DNA of 47,889 nucleotides from Roseomonas sp. (GCA_020249465.1 JADCFP010000069.1:1-47889), one strand, 5' to 3'. Numbered from the stretch's first letter, positions 8,625-18,076 are shown. The notes: generated from the letters alone by a model not told the origin. Translations and numbers: made by a program.

Positions 8625-10912
8625 ATGCGCCAATCGCTCAAGGCGCAGCATTGGCGCATGATTCGGCGCTTGGCCATGTGACGGGTCGCGCGCCCTTCGC
8701 GGATGATGTGCCGGAAGCGCCGGGCATGTTGCATGGCGCGTTGTTGCTCTCACCCGCCGCGCATGGGCGGATTGGGGCTTTGGATGTTGCGGCGGCGCGT
8801 GCCATGCCGGGGATTGTCGCGGTGCTGACGGCGCAGGATGTGCCGGGGGCGAATGATATCTCTCCCTCAGGCCGCGAAGTGGAACCGCTTTTTGCCGATG
8901 GCGTATTGCGCCATCACGGCCAGCCCATTGCCCTGGTGGTGGGTGCAACACGCGATGCGGCGCTGGCGGCACTTTCGGCACTGAAGCCGGAAATCGAGGC
9001 GCTGCCAGCCATTCTTTCAATCGAGGATGCTTTGGCAGCCGAAGCCTATCTGCTGCCGCCGCAGGAAATCGCGGTGGGCGATGCGGCGGGTGCCATTGCC
9101 GCTGCGCCCATGCAGGCATCTGGCGAATTTCGTGCGGGCGGGCAGGAACATTTCTATCTGGAGGGCCAGATCGCGATTGCCCTGCCAGGTGAGGATGGCG
9201 ATATCGCCATCACCTCCTCCACCCAGCACCCGACCGAGGTGCAGCATATCGCAGCCCGCGTCTTGGGATGCGATTTCAACCGCATCACCGTGCGTTGCCG
9301 GCGCATGGGCGGTGGTTTTGGTGGCAAGGAAAGCAATGCGTCCTGGGTCGCGGCGGCAGCGGCACTCGCCGCGCGCATCACGGGCAGCCCGGTAAAACTG
9401 CGGCTGTCGCGCAAGGCGGATATGGCCGCCACCGGCAAGCGCCATCCCTTCCTGTATCGCTGGCGCGCCGGTTTTGAAGCGACGGGACGCATCACGGGGC
9501 TGGAGGCGATGCTCGCCGCCGATGGCGGGCATAGTCTTGATCTGACCGGCGGCGTGGTGTTTCGCGCCCTGACCCATGCGTTGAATTGCTATGATGTGCC
9601 GGCGGTAAAGCTGCGCGCATTGTCGCTGCGCACCAATATGGTGAGCCACACCGCCTTTCGCGGCTTTGGTGGCCCTCAAGGCGTTGTGCTGATGGAAGAT
9701 GTGCTGCGCCATGTCTCTGCCGCCACAGGGCAGGATTTGGAAACGGTGCGCGCGCGCAATTTCGCGGGGGGAGATAACGGCAGCAAGGCGCCTTATGGTC
9801 AGGCGCTGGAAGGTGATTTGATCCGCCGCGTTTATGCCGAAGCCATGGAAGATGCCGGCTGGGCGGCGCGGCGCGCGGAAATCGCCGCCTTCAACGCGCA
9901 ACATCCATTTCTGCGTAGAGGACTTGGCAGTTTTGTCCTCGCCTTCGGCATTTCCTTCGGCCTCATGCACCTCAACCAGGCCGGCGCCTTGGTGCATGTT
10001 TACGCGGATGGGTCCATCCGGCTCAATCACGGCGGGACCGAAATGGGCCAGGGGCTCAATATCAAAATCGCGCAGGTGGTGGCGGATGCCTTTGGCGTGC
10101 CGATTGGGCGCATTCGCATCACACCCACCAGCACAGCCGAGGTCCCCAATACCGCACCCACGGCGGCCTCCACCGGTTCTGATTTGAATGGCTGGGCCGC
10201 CCATCTGGCAGCAAGCGCGATCCGCGAACGCATGGCCACTGAGGCCGCGCGGCTTTGGGAAGTGCCGGTGGAAGTCATCGGCTTTGCCGAAGGCCGTGTC
10301 TTTGTGGCCAAGCCTGGCGACAATCGCGCCATGGAATTTGGCGATCTGGCGCATCGCTGCTGGGTGCAACGCATTTCGCTCTCCGCTACCGGGTTTTATC
10401 GCACGCCAGATATCCATTGGGATGCGAAATCCATGCGGGGCGAGCCGTTCTTCTACTTCTCCTACGGCGCTGCGGTGGTGGAAGTGGTGGTGGATACACT
10501 CACCGGTGAACATCGCGTGCTTCGTGCTGATCTGGTGCAGGATTGCGGGCGGTCGCTGAACCCCGCAATTGATCGCGGCCAGATTGAAGGCGGCTTTGTG
10601 CAGGGGCTTGGCTGGCTCACCACGGAAAGCCTTTATTGGGACAAGGAAGGGCGGCAACGCACCCTTGGCCCTTCCACCTATAAAATCCCCGGCAGTCGCG
10701 ATGCGCCGCCAGATTTCCGGCTGCGGTTGCTGGCGAATGCGCCAGCGCGGGCAGAGACGATTTTCCGATCCAAAGGGGTTGGCGAGCCACCGCTGATGCT
10801 GGCGACTGCGGTGTGGAATGCGCTCTGTGACGCAACGGGGATTACCACGCTTGATCTGCCGGCAACGCCGGAGCGGGTGTTGATGGCGCTGGAGCGTTCC
10901 CGAGCCAGATAA
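8621..10912 (+). CDS. xdhB: Xanthine dehydrogenase molybdopterin subunit
   Basis: A 763-residue large subunit holding the molybdenum cofactor and the substrate site. Visible motifs include GRAPFADD near residue 22, GQEHFYLEGQIA, the cofactor loop RMGGGFGGKE, TAFRGFGGPQG and GTEMGQGLN. The catalytic glutamate is in KGVGEPPLM (Glu722). The arginine-containing TAFRGFGGPQ loop fits purine-oxidising enzymes rather than CO dehydrogenases. I chose ATG 8621, which overlaps the xdhA stop by 4 bases and so is translationally coupled; relatives start at MNAPIAQG-like sequence followed by HDSALGHVTG. Together with xdhA it forms the purine catabolic enzyme; no other purine genes are nearby. Confidence 0.93.
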   Translation: MNAPIAQGAALAHDSALGHVTGRAPFADDVPEAPGMLHGALLLSPAAHGRIGALDVAAARAMPGIVAVLTAQDVPGANDISPSGREVEPLFADGVLRHHGQPIALVVGATRDAALAALSALKPEIEALPAILSIEDALAAEAYLLPPQEIAVGDAAGAIAAAPMQASGEFRAGGQEHFYLEGQIAIALPGEDGDIAITSSTQHPTEVQHIAARVLGCDFNRITVRCRRMGGGFGGKESNASWVAAAAALAARITGSPVKLRLSRKADMAATGKRHPFLYRWRAGFEATGRITGLEAMLAADGGHSLDLTGGVVFRALTHALNCYDVPAVKLRALSLRTNMVSHTAFRGFGGPQGVVLMEDVLRHVSAATGQDLETVRARNFAGGDNGSKAPYGQALEGDLIRRVYAEAMEDAGWAARRAEIAAFNAQHPFLRRGLGSFVLAFGISFGLMHLNQAGALVHVYADGSIRLNHGGTEMGQGLNIKIAQVVADAFGVPIGRIRITPTSTAEVPNTAPTAASTGSDLNGWAAHLAASAIRERMATEAARLWEVPVEVIGFAEGRVFVAKPGDNRAMEFGDLAHRCWVQRISLSATGFYRTPDIHWDAKSMRGEPFFYFSYGAAVVEVVVDTLTGEHRVLRADLVQDCGRSLNPAIDRGQIEGGFVQGLGWLTTESLYWDKEGRQRTLGPSTYKIPGSRDAPPDFRLRLLANAPARAETIFRSKGVGEPPLMLATAVWNALCDATGITTLDLPATPERVLMALERSRAR

Positions 10913-11000
10913 AGGTATTTGCTGGTCTTGCCTTCACGCTCCTTCATACAAAATTAGAAACCATTACAGTTTGATCATATCGCAGGCATTCCCGCAGAAA

Positions 11001-11038
11001 AGCGCCGCCTTTTGACTTTTTTTTTATCTCTCGGCGCT
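11001..11038. promoter_or_regulatory. Inverted repeat with T-run loop and possible promoter before binding-protein gene
   Basis: AGCGCCG (11001-11007) and CGGCGCT (11032-11038) form perfect inverted arms around a pyrimidine-rich loop with nine T in a row. Within it TTGACT (11012-11017) resembles a -35 box, with GCTAG-like sequence about 17 bases downstream as a weak -10. The region is unusually AT-rich for this genome and precedes the gene starting at 11073. It could be a promoter with an operator, or part of the xdhB 3' end. Assignment is tentative. Confidence 0.3.
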
Positions 11039-11072
11039 AGCTTGGGCTTCCTTGTTAGAAAAGGAATAACCC

Positions 11073-12236
11073 ATGCTTTCAAGACGTTCAGCCCTTCTGG
11101 CTACCCCGGCACTGCTTCTTGCTTCGCGAGTCATGGCTCAATCAGGCATTTTTAATGATCGCATCGTATTCGGGCAGGCCGCGCCCTTGGATGGCCCCGC
11201 CGCCGCTTTGGGCACGGGCATGCGCGATGGCATCCTGGCCGCCTTCGCTGAGGCAAATAAGGCCGGTGGCGTACACGGGCGCAAATTGGAATTGATTGCC
11301 CGCGATGATGGTTATGAACCGACGCGTTCTGCCAGTGTGACCAGGCAATTGATCACTGAAGATAATATCTTTGCCTTGATCGGCCCTGTCGGTACGCCGA
11401 CCAGCCAGGCCGCACAGCCAATTGCGGCGGAAGCCGGCGTGCCCTTCATCGGCCCCTTCACTGGTGCCGAATTCCTGCGTGATGCAAAGCTTGCCAATGT
11501 CATCAACTTCCGCGCTTCCTATTTTCAGGAAACAGAGGAAATGGTGGAACGCCTGACGCGCGATCTGGGTGCCTCCCGCATCGCGATTCTGTTTCAGGAT
11601 GATGCCTTTGGCCGCGCCGGTCTTGCCGGCGTTCAGCGCGCGCTCACCAAGCGCAACATGGCGCTGGTTGCTGAGGGCACTTATGAACGCAATACAGTTG
11701 CGGTGCGTGGCGCTGCCCTTGCCATTCAGCGTGGCCGGCCGGACGCCGTTATCATGGTTGGCGCCTATAAGCCCTGCGCCGAGTTCATCAAGACCGCGCG
11801 TCAGCTTCGGCTCAATGCGACCTTCGTCAATATTTCCTTTGTTGGCAGCGATGCGCTGGCACAGGAACTTGGCGCGGCAGGGGCCGGCGTTGTGGTAACG
11901 CAAGTGGTGCCCTTCCCCGGCGATGAAAGCCTGACCATGGTCAAGCGTTATCGGGCCGCGCTGGCTGCCGCGATTCCCAATTCAACCCCTGGCTTCGTTT
12001 CGCTTGAAGGTTATGCGGTTGGGCGCCTTGCAATCGCCGCACTTACCAAGGCACCCAATCCACCCACGCGCGAGTCGTTGCTGAACACCATTCGCACCAA
12101 TAATTTCGATATTGATGGCATGCCGCTGTCCTTTTCGCCTGATATGAACCAGGGCTCGAACAAGGTTTGGCTGACGGTCATTCAGGCGGATGGCAGTTTC
12201 CGCGCTGTGGATCGTCTGTCTGGCACACAGGGGTAA
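11073..12236 (+). CDS. Periplasmic binding protein, branched-chain amino-acid type (Peripla_BP_6)
   Basis: A 387-residue periplasmic ligand-binding protein. It has a signal peptide with twin arginines and a cleavage-like site (LSRRSALLATPALLLASRVMAQ). Two-lobed receptor motifs of the LivJ/ABC type I family follow: FGQAAPLDGPAAALG, NKAGGVHGRKLEL, LIGPVGTPTSQAAQP and LEGYAVGR. A strong AAGGAATAACCC precedes the ATG. No LivHMGF permease or ATPase genes follow; instead a chemoreceptor starts 6 bases after the stop. The protein may therefore act as a soluble ligand sensor for that receptor, or as an orphan transport receptor. The ligand is unknown; relatives bind amino acids, amides or aromatic acids. 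Confidence 0.88.
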   Translation: MLSRRSALLATPALLLASRVMAQSGIFNDRIVFGQAAPLDGPAAALGTGMRDGILAAFAEANKAGGVHGRKLELIARDDGYEPTRSASVTRQLITEDNIFALIGPVGTPTSQAAQPIAAEAGVPFIGPFTGAEFLRDAKLANVINFRASYFQETEEMVERLTRDLGASRIAILFQDDAFGRAGLAGVQRALTKRNMALVAEGTYERNTVAVRGAALAIQRGRPDAVIMVGAYKPCAEFIKTARQLRLNATFVNISFVGSDALAQELGAAGAGVVVTQVVPFPGDESLTMVKRYRAALAAAIPNSTPGFVSLEGYAVGRLAIAALTKAPNPPTRESLLNTIRTNNFDIDGMPLSFSPDMNQGSNKVWLTVIQADGSFRAVDRLSGTQG

Positions 12237-12242
12237 GCCACC

Positions 12243-14390
12243 GTGGTTCGTCAACCTGCCAAATCGGGCATTCAGATAGGTATAGCCAAAAGGCTCTACC
12301 TATCCTTCGGGGTGGTTGCCGGCCTGACGATTGCGGCGGCCGGCATTGCGCTTGTTGGAAATACACAAATCGCGGCAACGGTTAAGCAGGTGACTGAGGA
12401 GCAATTGCCGGCAACACGCCGCGCCTTGCTGCTTTCCGGCGCCAGCACGGGTATCGCCGCAACCGCGCCAGAACTCGCCGCCAGCCATAACGCGGAAGAA
12501 GCGCGCCGCAGCCGCGCCACGCTGGATACCGAAGCGCAGCGCCTGGCGGGGCTTGTTGCTGAAGTCGCCGCAACGCTTGGCGGAGATCGTGCCAATGAAC
12601 TGAAACAGGGTGCGGAGGCGATGAAATCCACCTTGGCGAGCCTCGTGCAAGGCACGGAAGTTCGCCTTGCCTTGACGGCTGCCATCGCCGAACGAGTAGG
12701 GCAGATGCGTGCCACGCATCGTCAGGTTCTTGAACTCATTGCACCTCAGGCAGATGAGGCATTTTTTGACCTGACCTTGGGGCTGCGTGGCGTTTCGGAT
12801 GCGCCCGATGCCAAGGCGATGGAAGAAAGCATCAATAAGCTGACCGATCAGGAATTGGTGCGGCTTGCCGCCTTCATGCAAAGCCGCGCGGATGTGAATC
12901 TGATCGCGGGCCTTCTGGCCGAAGCGGCGCAGGCGCCTGATTCACATGCGCTGATCCCGCTGCGTGACCGAATGCTTGCGGCCAGCCAGCAGCTCGATAA
13001 GGCCTTGGCGGATTTCGGCACAGGCGATCAGGCGCAGGCCTTGCGACGCGCGATGGCTGTACTCACGGCTTTTGGCCAAGGGCAGGATGGCTTGTTTGAA
13101 ATGCGTGGGCGGCAATTGACCGCGATCAACCAGGCGGAAAGCGCGCTTGGCATCACGCGCCGTCAGGCCACGGAATTGGACGCCGCGGTTTCCAAGGCTG
13201 TTGCTGATGCCGAAATTGCCGCGGGGCAGGCAGGCGATGAGGCGCGCGCCGCAGTCCGGCGCGTGACCGTGCTGATGCTGCTGATTTCCGCCGCCGCCAT
13301 TGTCATCAGCGCCGGTGTGGCCCTACTGCTGATCCGCAAGGGTGTGGTTGGCCGGCTCGCGGTTTTGCGTTCTTCCATGCGCGAAACCGCCGAAGGCAAG
13401 CTCGCCGGTGAAGTTGACATTCAGGGCCGTGATGAGCTTTCCGAAATGGGCAGGGCGCTGAATGATTTGCGCGTGAAATTGCGCGAAGCCGAAGAAGCCG
13501 CTGCCGCACAAGCCGCCGAACGTGAAGCGGTACGCGCCGAGAAGGAAGAAACCCAACGCGTGCTGGCCGATAGTTTTGAACGCGGCGTTGGCGTGATTTC
13601 GAATGAGATCTTGCAATCCTCGGACGCCACCAAGGCTTCGGTGGCCGAACTTGGTGCTGTTACGCGCACCACCAATGACGAAGCACGTGCCATTACCGCA
13701 GCGGCGGAACGTACCAGTGAGGAAACGGGCAAGGTCGCCGCCGCAGCGGAGGAACTTTCTGTCACGGTTGCAGAAGTTTCGCGCCAGGTGCGGGAATCTG
13801 CCGCCATCGCTCGTCGCGCCGTGGCCGAGGCTGAGCGGACGGATGCGATTGTCCAGGGGCTCGACAAGGGGGCGGAAAAGGTTGGCGATGTGGTGCGGAT
13901 GATCTCCTCCATCGCTGAGCAGACCAATCTTCTCGCACTCAATGCCACGATCGAAGCGGCACGCGCGGGCGATGCGGGGCGCGGCTTCGCGGTGGTGGCG
14001 AGTGAGGTGAAGACGCTCGCGACCCAGACCGCGCAAGCGACCGAGACGGTTTCCCGCCAAATCCAGGAAATGCGCGCCGCTTCCGAAGGTGCAGTGCGGG
14101 CGATTCAAAGTATTGCGAAAGTTGTCCATGAAATAGACAGCATCGCAGCGCAGGTTTCATCTGCAGTCGAACAGCAGGGCCTCGCCACGCAGCAGATTGC
14201 CGAAGGCGTTGCGGTGGCGGCTGAGGATGCAAGCCAGGTTACGGCGCGCATTCAGAAGGTCAGGGATGGTATTGGCGCTGCCGATGACGCCCTGACGGAG
14301 CTGCGCCGAATGGCCGATGGGCTTGGCGAGAAAGGCGAAGGCCTCAAGACCGAGCTTGGCAATTTCCTCGACAAGCTGCGCGTTGCCTGA
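12243..14390 (+). CDS. Methyl-accepting chemotaxis protein
   Basis: A 715-residue transmembrane chemoreceptor. TM1 is at about residues 18-39, a helical periplasmic sensor region of about 300 residues follows, and TM2 is at 341-364 (VTVLMLLISAAAIVISAG). HAMP is at about 365-417, then a long coiled coil. The conserved signalling tip EQTNLLALNATIEAARAGD is at 559-577. The large all-helical sensor region resembles helical-bimodular (HBM) type sensors, which is inference. It starts with GTG 6 bases after the binding-protein gene, so the two are probably co-transcribed. No CheR-docking C-terminal pentapeptide is seen. No other che genes are in the window. It presumably recruits CheA/CheW at the inner membrane. 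Confidence 0.93.
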   Translation: MVRQPAKSGIQIGIAKRLYLSFGVVAGLTIAAAGIALVGNTQIAATVKQVTEEQLPATRRALLLSGASTGIAATAPELAASHNAEEARRSRATLDTEAQRLAGLVAEVAATLGGDRANELKQGAEAMKSTLASLVQGTEVRLALTAAIAERVGQMRATHRQVLELIAPQADEAFFDLTLGLRGVSDAPDAKAMEESINKLTDQELVRLAAFMQSRADVNLIAGLLAEAAQAPDSHALIPLRDRMLAASQQLDKALADFGTGDQAQALRRAMAVLTAFGQGQDGLFEMRGRQLTAINQAESALGITRRQATELDAAVSKAVADAEIAAGQAGDEARAAVRRVTVLMLLISAAAIVISAGVALLLIRKGVVGRLAVLRSSMRETAEGKLAGEVDIQGRDELSEMGRALNDLRVKLREAEEAAAAQAAEREAVRAEKEETQRVLADSFERGVGVISNEILQSSDATKASVAELGAVTRTTNDEARAITAAAERTSEETGKVAAAAEELSVTVAEVSRQVRESAAIARRAVAEAERTDAIVQGLDKGAEKVGDVVRMISSIAEQTNLLALNATIEAARAGDAGRGFAVVASEVKTLATQTAQATETVSRQIQEMRAASEGAVRAIQSIAKVVHEIDSIAAQVSSAVEQQGLATQQIAEGVAVAAEDASQVTARIQKVRDGIGAADDALTELRRMADGLGEKGEGLKTELGNFLDKLRVA

Positions 14391-14398
14391 AATGTGAT

Positions 14399-14428
14399 CC
14401 GTGCTGGTGGGCTGTGCCATCAGCACGG
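14399..14428. terminator. Strong hairpin between convergent MCP and aapM genes
   Basis: CCGTGCTGGTGG (14399-14410) pairs with CCATCAGCACGG (14417-14428) over 12 base pairs (one G-T) around a 6-base loop. It starts 9 bases after the chemoreceptor stop, where convergent transcripts meet. There is no long T-run, so it may be a Rho-assisted or 3'-end stabilising terminator. The rest of the gap to 14554 holds no gene that I can support. Confidence 0.55.
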
Positions 14429-14554
14429 CACGCAATTATCCTGGCCTGAAGCGCGCATAGATCGGCAGCAACAGAAAGGGCGTCAGAAAAAGTGGGAACC
14501 AGCGACGCCGGAGTGCGAATTGCTCACGTTGGAAAAGGCGCGAGCCTGAAACGC

Positions 14555-15634
14555 TTAACGCGCCTCAGGCCGCAAGGTTTTTTCCAAGGATTGCGAATAC
14601 CGGCTCATGGCAAAACATAGCACGAAATAGACAAAGGCAGCGAAAAGATAAGCCTCGGTCGGAAAGCCGAGCCAATTCGGATCACCGAGCGCAGCGCGCA
14701 GCGTTGTGAAAAAATCAAACACGCCGATTACCACCACCAGCGTCGTATCCTTGAACAACCCGATGAAGGTATTGACCTGGGACGGGATGGTGATTGTCAG
14801 CGCCTGCGGCAAAATGATCAGCCGCATTTTCTGCCAGAAACTCAGCCCAATCGCATCCGCCGCTTCATATTGCCCGCGCGGCATGGCTTGCAGCCCGCCG
14901 CGCACTACTTCGGCCATATAGGCGGCGGTGAATAGCGTATAGGCCACCAGCACGCGCATCAGCCGATCAATCGTGACCCCTTGCGGCATGAAAAGCGGCA
15001 GCATAATCGCCGCCATGAACAGCAGCGAAATCAGCGGCACGCCGCGCACGCATTCAATAATGGCAGTGGAAAACCAGCGCACCAGCTTCAATTCACTGCG
15101 TCGGCCAAGCGCCAGCATGATCGCAAGCGGATAACCAAGCGCCAGGCCATAAACCGCGATAATGCCGGTGATGGTGAGCCCACCCCATTGCCGTGTCTGC
15201 ACGAAGGACAAGTCAAACACGCCGCCCTGCATCAGCAACCACATGGCAGGCGCGGCAATTGCCCAGCCGAGCAAAAGCCAGCGGCCCCAGAAGCGCCTTA
15301 TGGTGGAAAGCAGCACCATGGCCACCAGGATCACAATCATGGTCGCGGGGCGCCAACGTTCCTCATAGGGATAAAGGCCGAAAATGGAGAACCAGAATTT
15401 CTCCCGCACAAAGGCCCAGCAGGCGCCGCCCGCGGTGCGACATGCCTGCGCATTGCCATTCCAGGTCGCGTTCGTGACAGCCCAAGACCAGAAAGGCGGC
15501 ACCGCGAAATAGAGTACCGCCAGGCAAGCCAGCGTGAGCAGTGTATTGAGTGGCCCAGCGAAGCAGGCCTTGATGAAAGCCTGCACCCTTTCGGTAAAAC
15601 GCGGCCCGCGCGGCGCGGCTTGTGCGACCTGCAT
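14555..15634 (-). CDS. aapM: General L-amino-acid ABC transporter permease AapM
   Basis: A 359-residue inner-membrane permease of the polar amino-acid ABC family, the AapM/BztC type. It has a long N-terminal extension with several membrane segments, then the permease core with the EAA-type loop at EAADAIGLSFWQKMRLIILP. The C-terminal part LFKDTTLVVVIGVFD is typical. It starts 4 bases after the aapQ stop, with GGAG upstream. It would pair with AapQ to move amino acids delivered by AapJ. The expected ATPase gene aapP does not follow; the next gene is the convergent chemoreceptor, so the ATPase must be encoded elsewhere. Confidence 0.9.
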   Translation of the reverse strand: MQVAQAAPRGPRFTERVQAFIKACFAGPLNTLLTLACLAVLYFAVPPFWSWAVTNATWNGNAQACRTAGGACWAFVREKFWFSIFGLYPYEERWRPATMIVILVAMVLLSTIRRFWGRWLLLGWAIAAPAMWLLMQGGVFDLSFVQTRQWGGLTITGIIAVYGLALGYPLAIMLALGRRSELKLVRWFSTAIIECVRGVPLISLLFMAAIMLPLFMPQGVTIDRLMRVLVAYTLFTAAYMAEVVRGGLQAMPRGQYEAADAIGLSFWQKMRLIILPQALTITIPSQVNTFIGLFKDTTLVVVIGVFDFFTTLRAALGDPNWLGFPTEAYLFAAFVYFVLCFAMSRYSQSLEKTLRPEAR

Positions 15635-15638
15635 CGGA

Positions 15639-16817
15639 TCAACGCTCCTTCAACAGGGCGACTTTGGCGTTATACCAATTCATCAAGCCTGAGGTGATCA
15701 GGCTGATGATCAGATAGACTGCCATGAAAATCGAAATCACCTCAATCGCCTGACCGGTCTGATTGATCGAGGTATTGGCGACACTCACCAAATCCGGATA
15801 GCCGATAACGATGGCGAGCGAGGAATTCTTTGTCAGGTTCAGATATTGCGATGTGAGCGGCGGGATGATGACGCGCAGCGCCTGCGGCAGGATCACCAGA
15901 CGCATGATGCGCCCCGGCGGCAGGCCCAAGGCGCGCGCTGCTTCCCACTGCCCCTTATGGACGCTTTGAATGCCCGAACGCACAATCTCGGCAATGAAGG
16001 CCGAGGTATAGACCACGAGGCCCACCAGCAGCGCAAAGAATTCCGGCGATAGCGCCAGCCCGCCTTCAAAATTGAAGCCGGCAAGTTCCGGCCATTCCAC
16101 GACCGGCACAAAACCCAAAGCCATCCCGAGCGCCGGAAAGCCGAATAGCATCAGCAGCCCAGGCAATAGCGTCGCACGCCGATCCCCGGTTGCGATCTGG
16201 CGTGCGCGTTCACGTCGCAGCAGCAGCCACCAGCCAATCGCCCCAAGCAAGGCGGCCAGCAGAAAGACCAACAAGGCCGTATCGGCCATCAGCCCGGGAA
16301 TCTTCATCCCGCGTTGGGACAGGAATACGCCAGGCAGTGGGTTCAGCGCCTGACGCACGGAAGGAAGCTGCAACAGCACCGCATGCCAAAACACCAATTG
16401 CAGCACCAGGGGCGTATTGCGAATGACCTCGATATAGCCGCCCACCAAGCCACGCAGCAGCGGGTTGGAGGAAAGCCGCGCAAGGCCGAGCAGAATGCCA
16501 AACACCGTGCACAGCGCGATGCCTACAATGGCGACACGCAGCGTATTCAAAAGCCCAACCGTTAGCGCCCTGCGATAGGTGTCGGATGGCGCATAGGGGA
16601 TCATGTATTCGCCGATGGGAATGCCGGCTGAACGGTCCAGAAAGCCAAAGCCGAATTGCAAGCCGCGCGCCGCCATATTTGTTTGCGCATTGGACCAGAA
16701 CCACCAGCCAAGCAGCACTACCGCCGCCAGCAGCCCGGCCTGGATCAGCAAGCCCCGGCGCGATCCCGGCAAGGGGATGATGCCCCGCGCAGTCGGTATG
16801 GCGGTGGATGAACTCAT
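15639..16817 (-). CDS. aapQ: General L-amino-acid ABC transporter permease AapQ
   Basis: A 392-residue permease subunit of the Aap/Bzt system. It has the typical N-terminal TM segment, a large loop (FGFLDRSAGIPIGEYMI; YRRALTVGLLNTLRVA) and the permease core with EAARALGLPPGRIMRLVILP followed by LTKNSSLAIVIGYPDLV. I chose ATG 16817 (MSSSTAIP); an upstream in-frame start at 16880 would extend it by 21 residues into the spacer. It is followed 4 bases later by aapM and preceded by aapJ with a hairpin in the 118-base spacer. Confidence 0.9.
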   Translation of the reverse strand: MSSSTAIPTARGIIPLPGSRRGLLIQAGLLAAVVLLGWWFWSNAQTNMAARGLQFGFGFLDRSAGIPIGEYMIPYAPSDTYRRALTVGLLNTLRVAIVGIALCTVFGILLGLARLSSNPLLRGLVGGYIEVIRNTPLVLQLVFWHAVLLQLPSVRQALNPLPGVFLSQRGMKIPGLMADTALLVFLLAALLGAIGWWLLLRRERARQIATGDRRATLLPGLLMLFGFPALGMALGFVPVVEWPELAGFNFEGGLALSPEFFALLVGLVVYTSAFIAEIVRSGIQSVHKGQWEAARALGLPPGRIMRLVILPQALRVIIPPLTSQYLNLTKNSSLAIVIGYPDLVSVANTSINQTGQAIEVISIFMAVYLIISLITSGLMNWYNAKVALLKER

Positions 16818-16892
16818 GCGGAGAATTCCAGCGGCAACATAAGACAGGAAAGGGCGGTGGCTGATGGCATCACCCACCACCCGGAATAATCA

Positions 16893-16915
16893 CCGCGCGC
16901 CATGACAGCGCGCGG
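16893..16915 (-). terminator. Hairpin between aapJ and aapQ
   Basis: CCGCGCGC (16893-16900) and GCGCGCGG (16908-16915) make a perfect 8-bp stem with a 7-base loop, 20 bases after the aapJ stop. Such intercistronic hairpins commonly let the binding-protein gene be expressed more strongly than the permease genes, by partial termination or by 3'-end protection. That role is inference. Confidence 0.5.
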
Positions 16916-16935
16916 CTTTGGGTTACGCCTGAAAA

Positions 16936-17967
16936 TCAGCGCGCCGGCGGCGCATAGAGCAGGCCGCCACGGGTCCAGATATTGTTCATCCCGCGCTCAA
17001 GGCCCAGCGGCGTATTGGTACCGAGGTGCCGTTCAAAAATCTCACCATAATTGCCGAAGGTGCGGATGATGACGCGGGCAAAATCAGCACGCGCGGCACC
17101 GATGCTCTCACCCATATTGCCTTCAACACCAAGCAGACGGCGGATCACCGGATTGGTCGCGGTGGTGGCGATCTGTTCCACATTGGCCTGGGTGATGCCC
17201 ATTTCTTCAGCATCAATCAGGGCGAAGGTGGTCCAGGCGACGATATTCGTGAGTTCCTCATCACCCTGGCGGATGGTCACAGCCAGCGGTTCCTTGGACA
17301 GGCGCTCGGGCAGGATCACGTGATCCGCCGGGCGGGTCAGCAGGGTGCGCTGGGCGGCAAGCGCGGCGAAGTCATTGGTGAAAACATCGCAGCGGCCGCT
17401 ATCATAAGCGCGGCGGATTTCATCCAGATCGGCGATCACAACCGGGGTAAAGCGCAGATTATTGGCGCGGAAGAAATCAGAGATATTGAGTTCCGTGGTC
17501 GTGCCAGGCTGCACGCAAACCGTGGCGCCATTCAGTTGACGCGCGCTGGTCACGTTCAGGCGGCGCGGCACCATGATGGCCTGACCATCATAGAAGGTGA
17601 TGGCCGGGAAGTTGAAGCGGTTCACATTGGAATCGCGCGTCAGCGTCCAAGTGGTGTTGTTGGACAGCACATCCACTTCGCCCGCCGAAAGCGCTGGGAA
17701 GCGGCTTTGCGTGGTGACGGGGACAAACTCCACCTTGCTCGGGTCATTGAAGATGGTGATGGCGATGGCACGGCAGACTTCCACATTGAAGCCACCCCAG
17801 CGGCCCTGGCTATCCGGCACCCCGAAGCCCGGGTTGGACGGACCCTGCACGCCGCAGCGGAGCGTGCCGCGCTGGCGAATCTGATCCAAATCGCGCCCGG
17901 CAAGGGCTTCGCCCACGCCGAAGGCCATGAAGGCCGCCGCAGCGGCGGCGAGCATTTTGAATTTCAT
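16936..17967 (-). CDS. aapJ: General L-amino-acid ABC transporter substrate-binding protein AapJ
   Basis: A 343-residue periplasmic binding protein (AapJ/BztA family). It has a Sec signal peptide (MKFKMLAAAAAAFMAFGVGEALAG), then LDQIRQRGTLRCGVQGPSNPG and DSQGRWGGFNVEVCRAIA. DVLSNNTTWTLTRD and VCVQPGTTTELN are hallmark segments, and SIGAARADFARV is close to the end. It captures broad-range L-amino acids for AapQM. I chose ATG 17967 because GGGAG stands before it and the protein then starts at the signal peptide. It is the first gene of the minus-strand aap run. The 226-base upstream gap holds direct repeats that may be regulatory. Confidence 0.93.
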   Translation of the reverse strand: MKFKMLAAAAAAFMAFGVGEALAGRDLDQIRQRGTLRCGVQGPSNPGFGVPDSQGRWGGFNVEVCRAIAITIFNDPSKVEFVPVTTQSRFPALSAGEVDVLSNNTTWTLTRDSNVNRFNFPAITFYDGQAIMVPRRLNVTSARQLNGATVCVQPGTTTELNISDFFRANNLRFTPVVIADLDEIRRAYDSGRCDVFTNDFAALAAQRTLLTRPADHVILPERLSKEPLAVTIRQGDEELTNIVAWTTFALIDAEEMGITQANVEQIATTATNPVIRRLLGVEGNMGESIGAARADFARVIIRTFGNYGEIFERHLGTNTPLGLERGMNNIWTRGGLLYAPPAR

Positions 17968-18076
17968 TTTGGTCTCCCACTTCTCCCAGCGGACGAAGCC
18001 CGTCGCGCTTACGGGCGGAGATCGCCCAGGCAAGACAAAATTACAAGACAGTCACACTTCAGAAAAAGGAGTTTAT

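Noticed and set aside
9017-10657. Long minus-strand open frame opposite xdhB
   Set aside because: Antisense shadow in GC-rich DNA; the plus strand encodes a clear molybdopterin subunit with all motifs.
14431-14545. Short minus-strand frame with a hydrophobic stretch downstream of aapM
   Set aside because: No start codon with a ribosome binding site could be found; it is possibly chance or a remnant.
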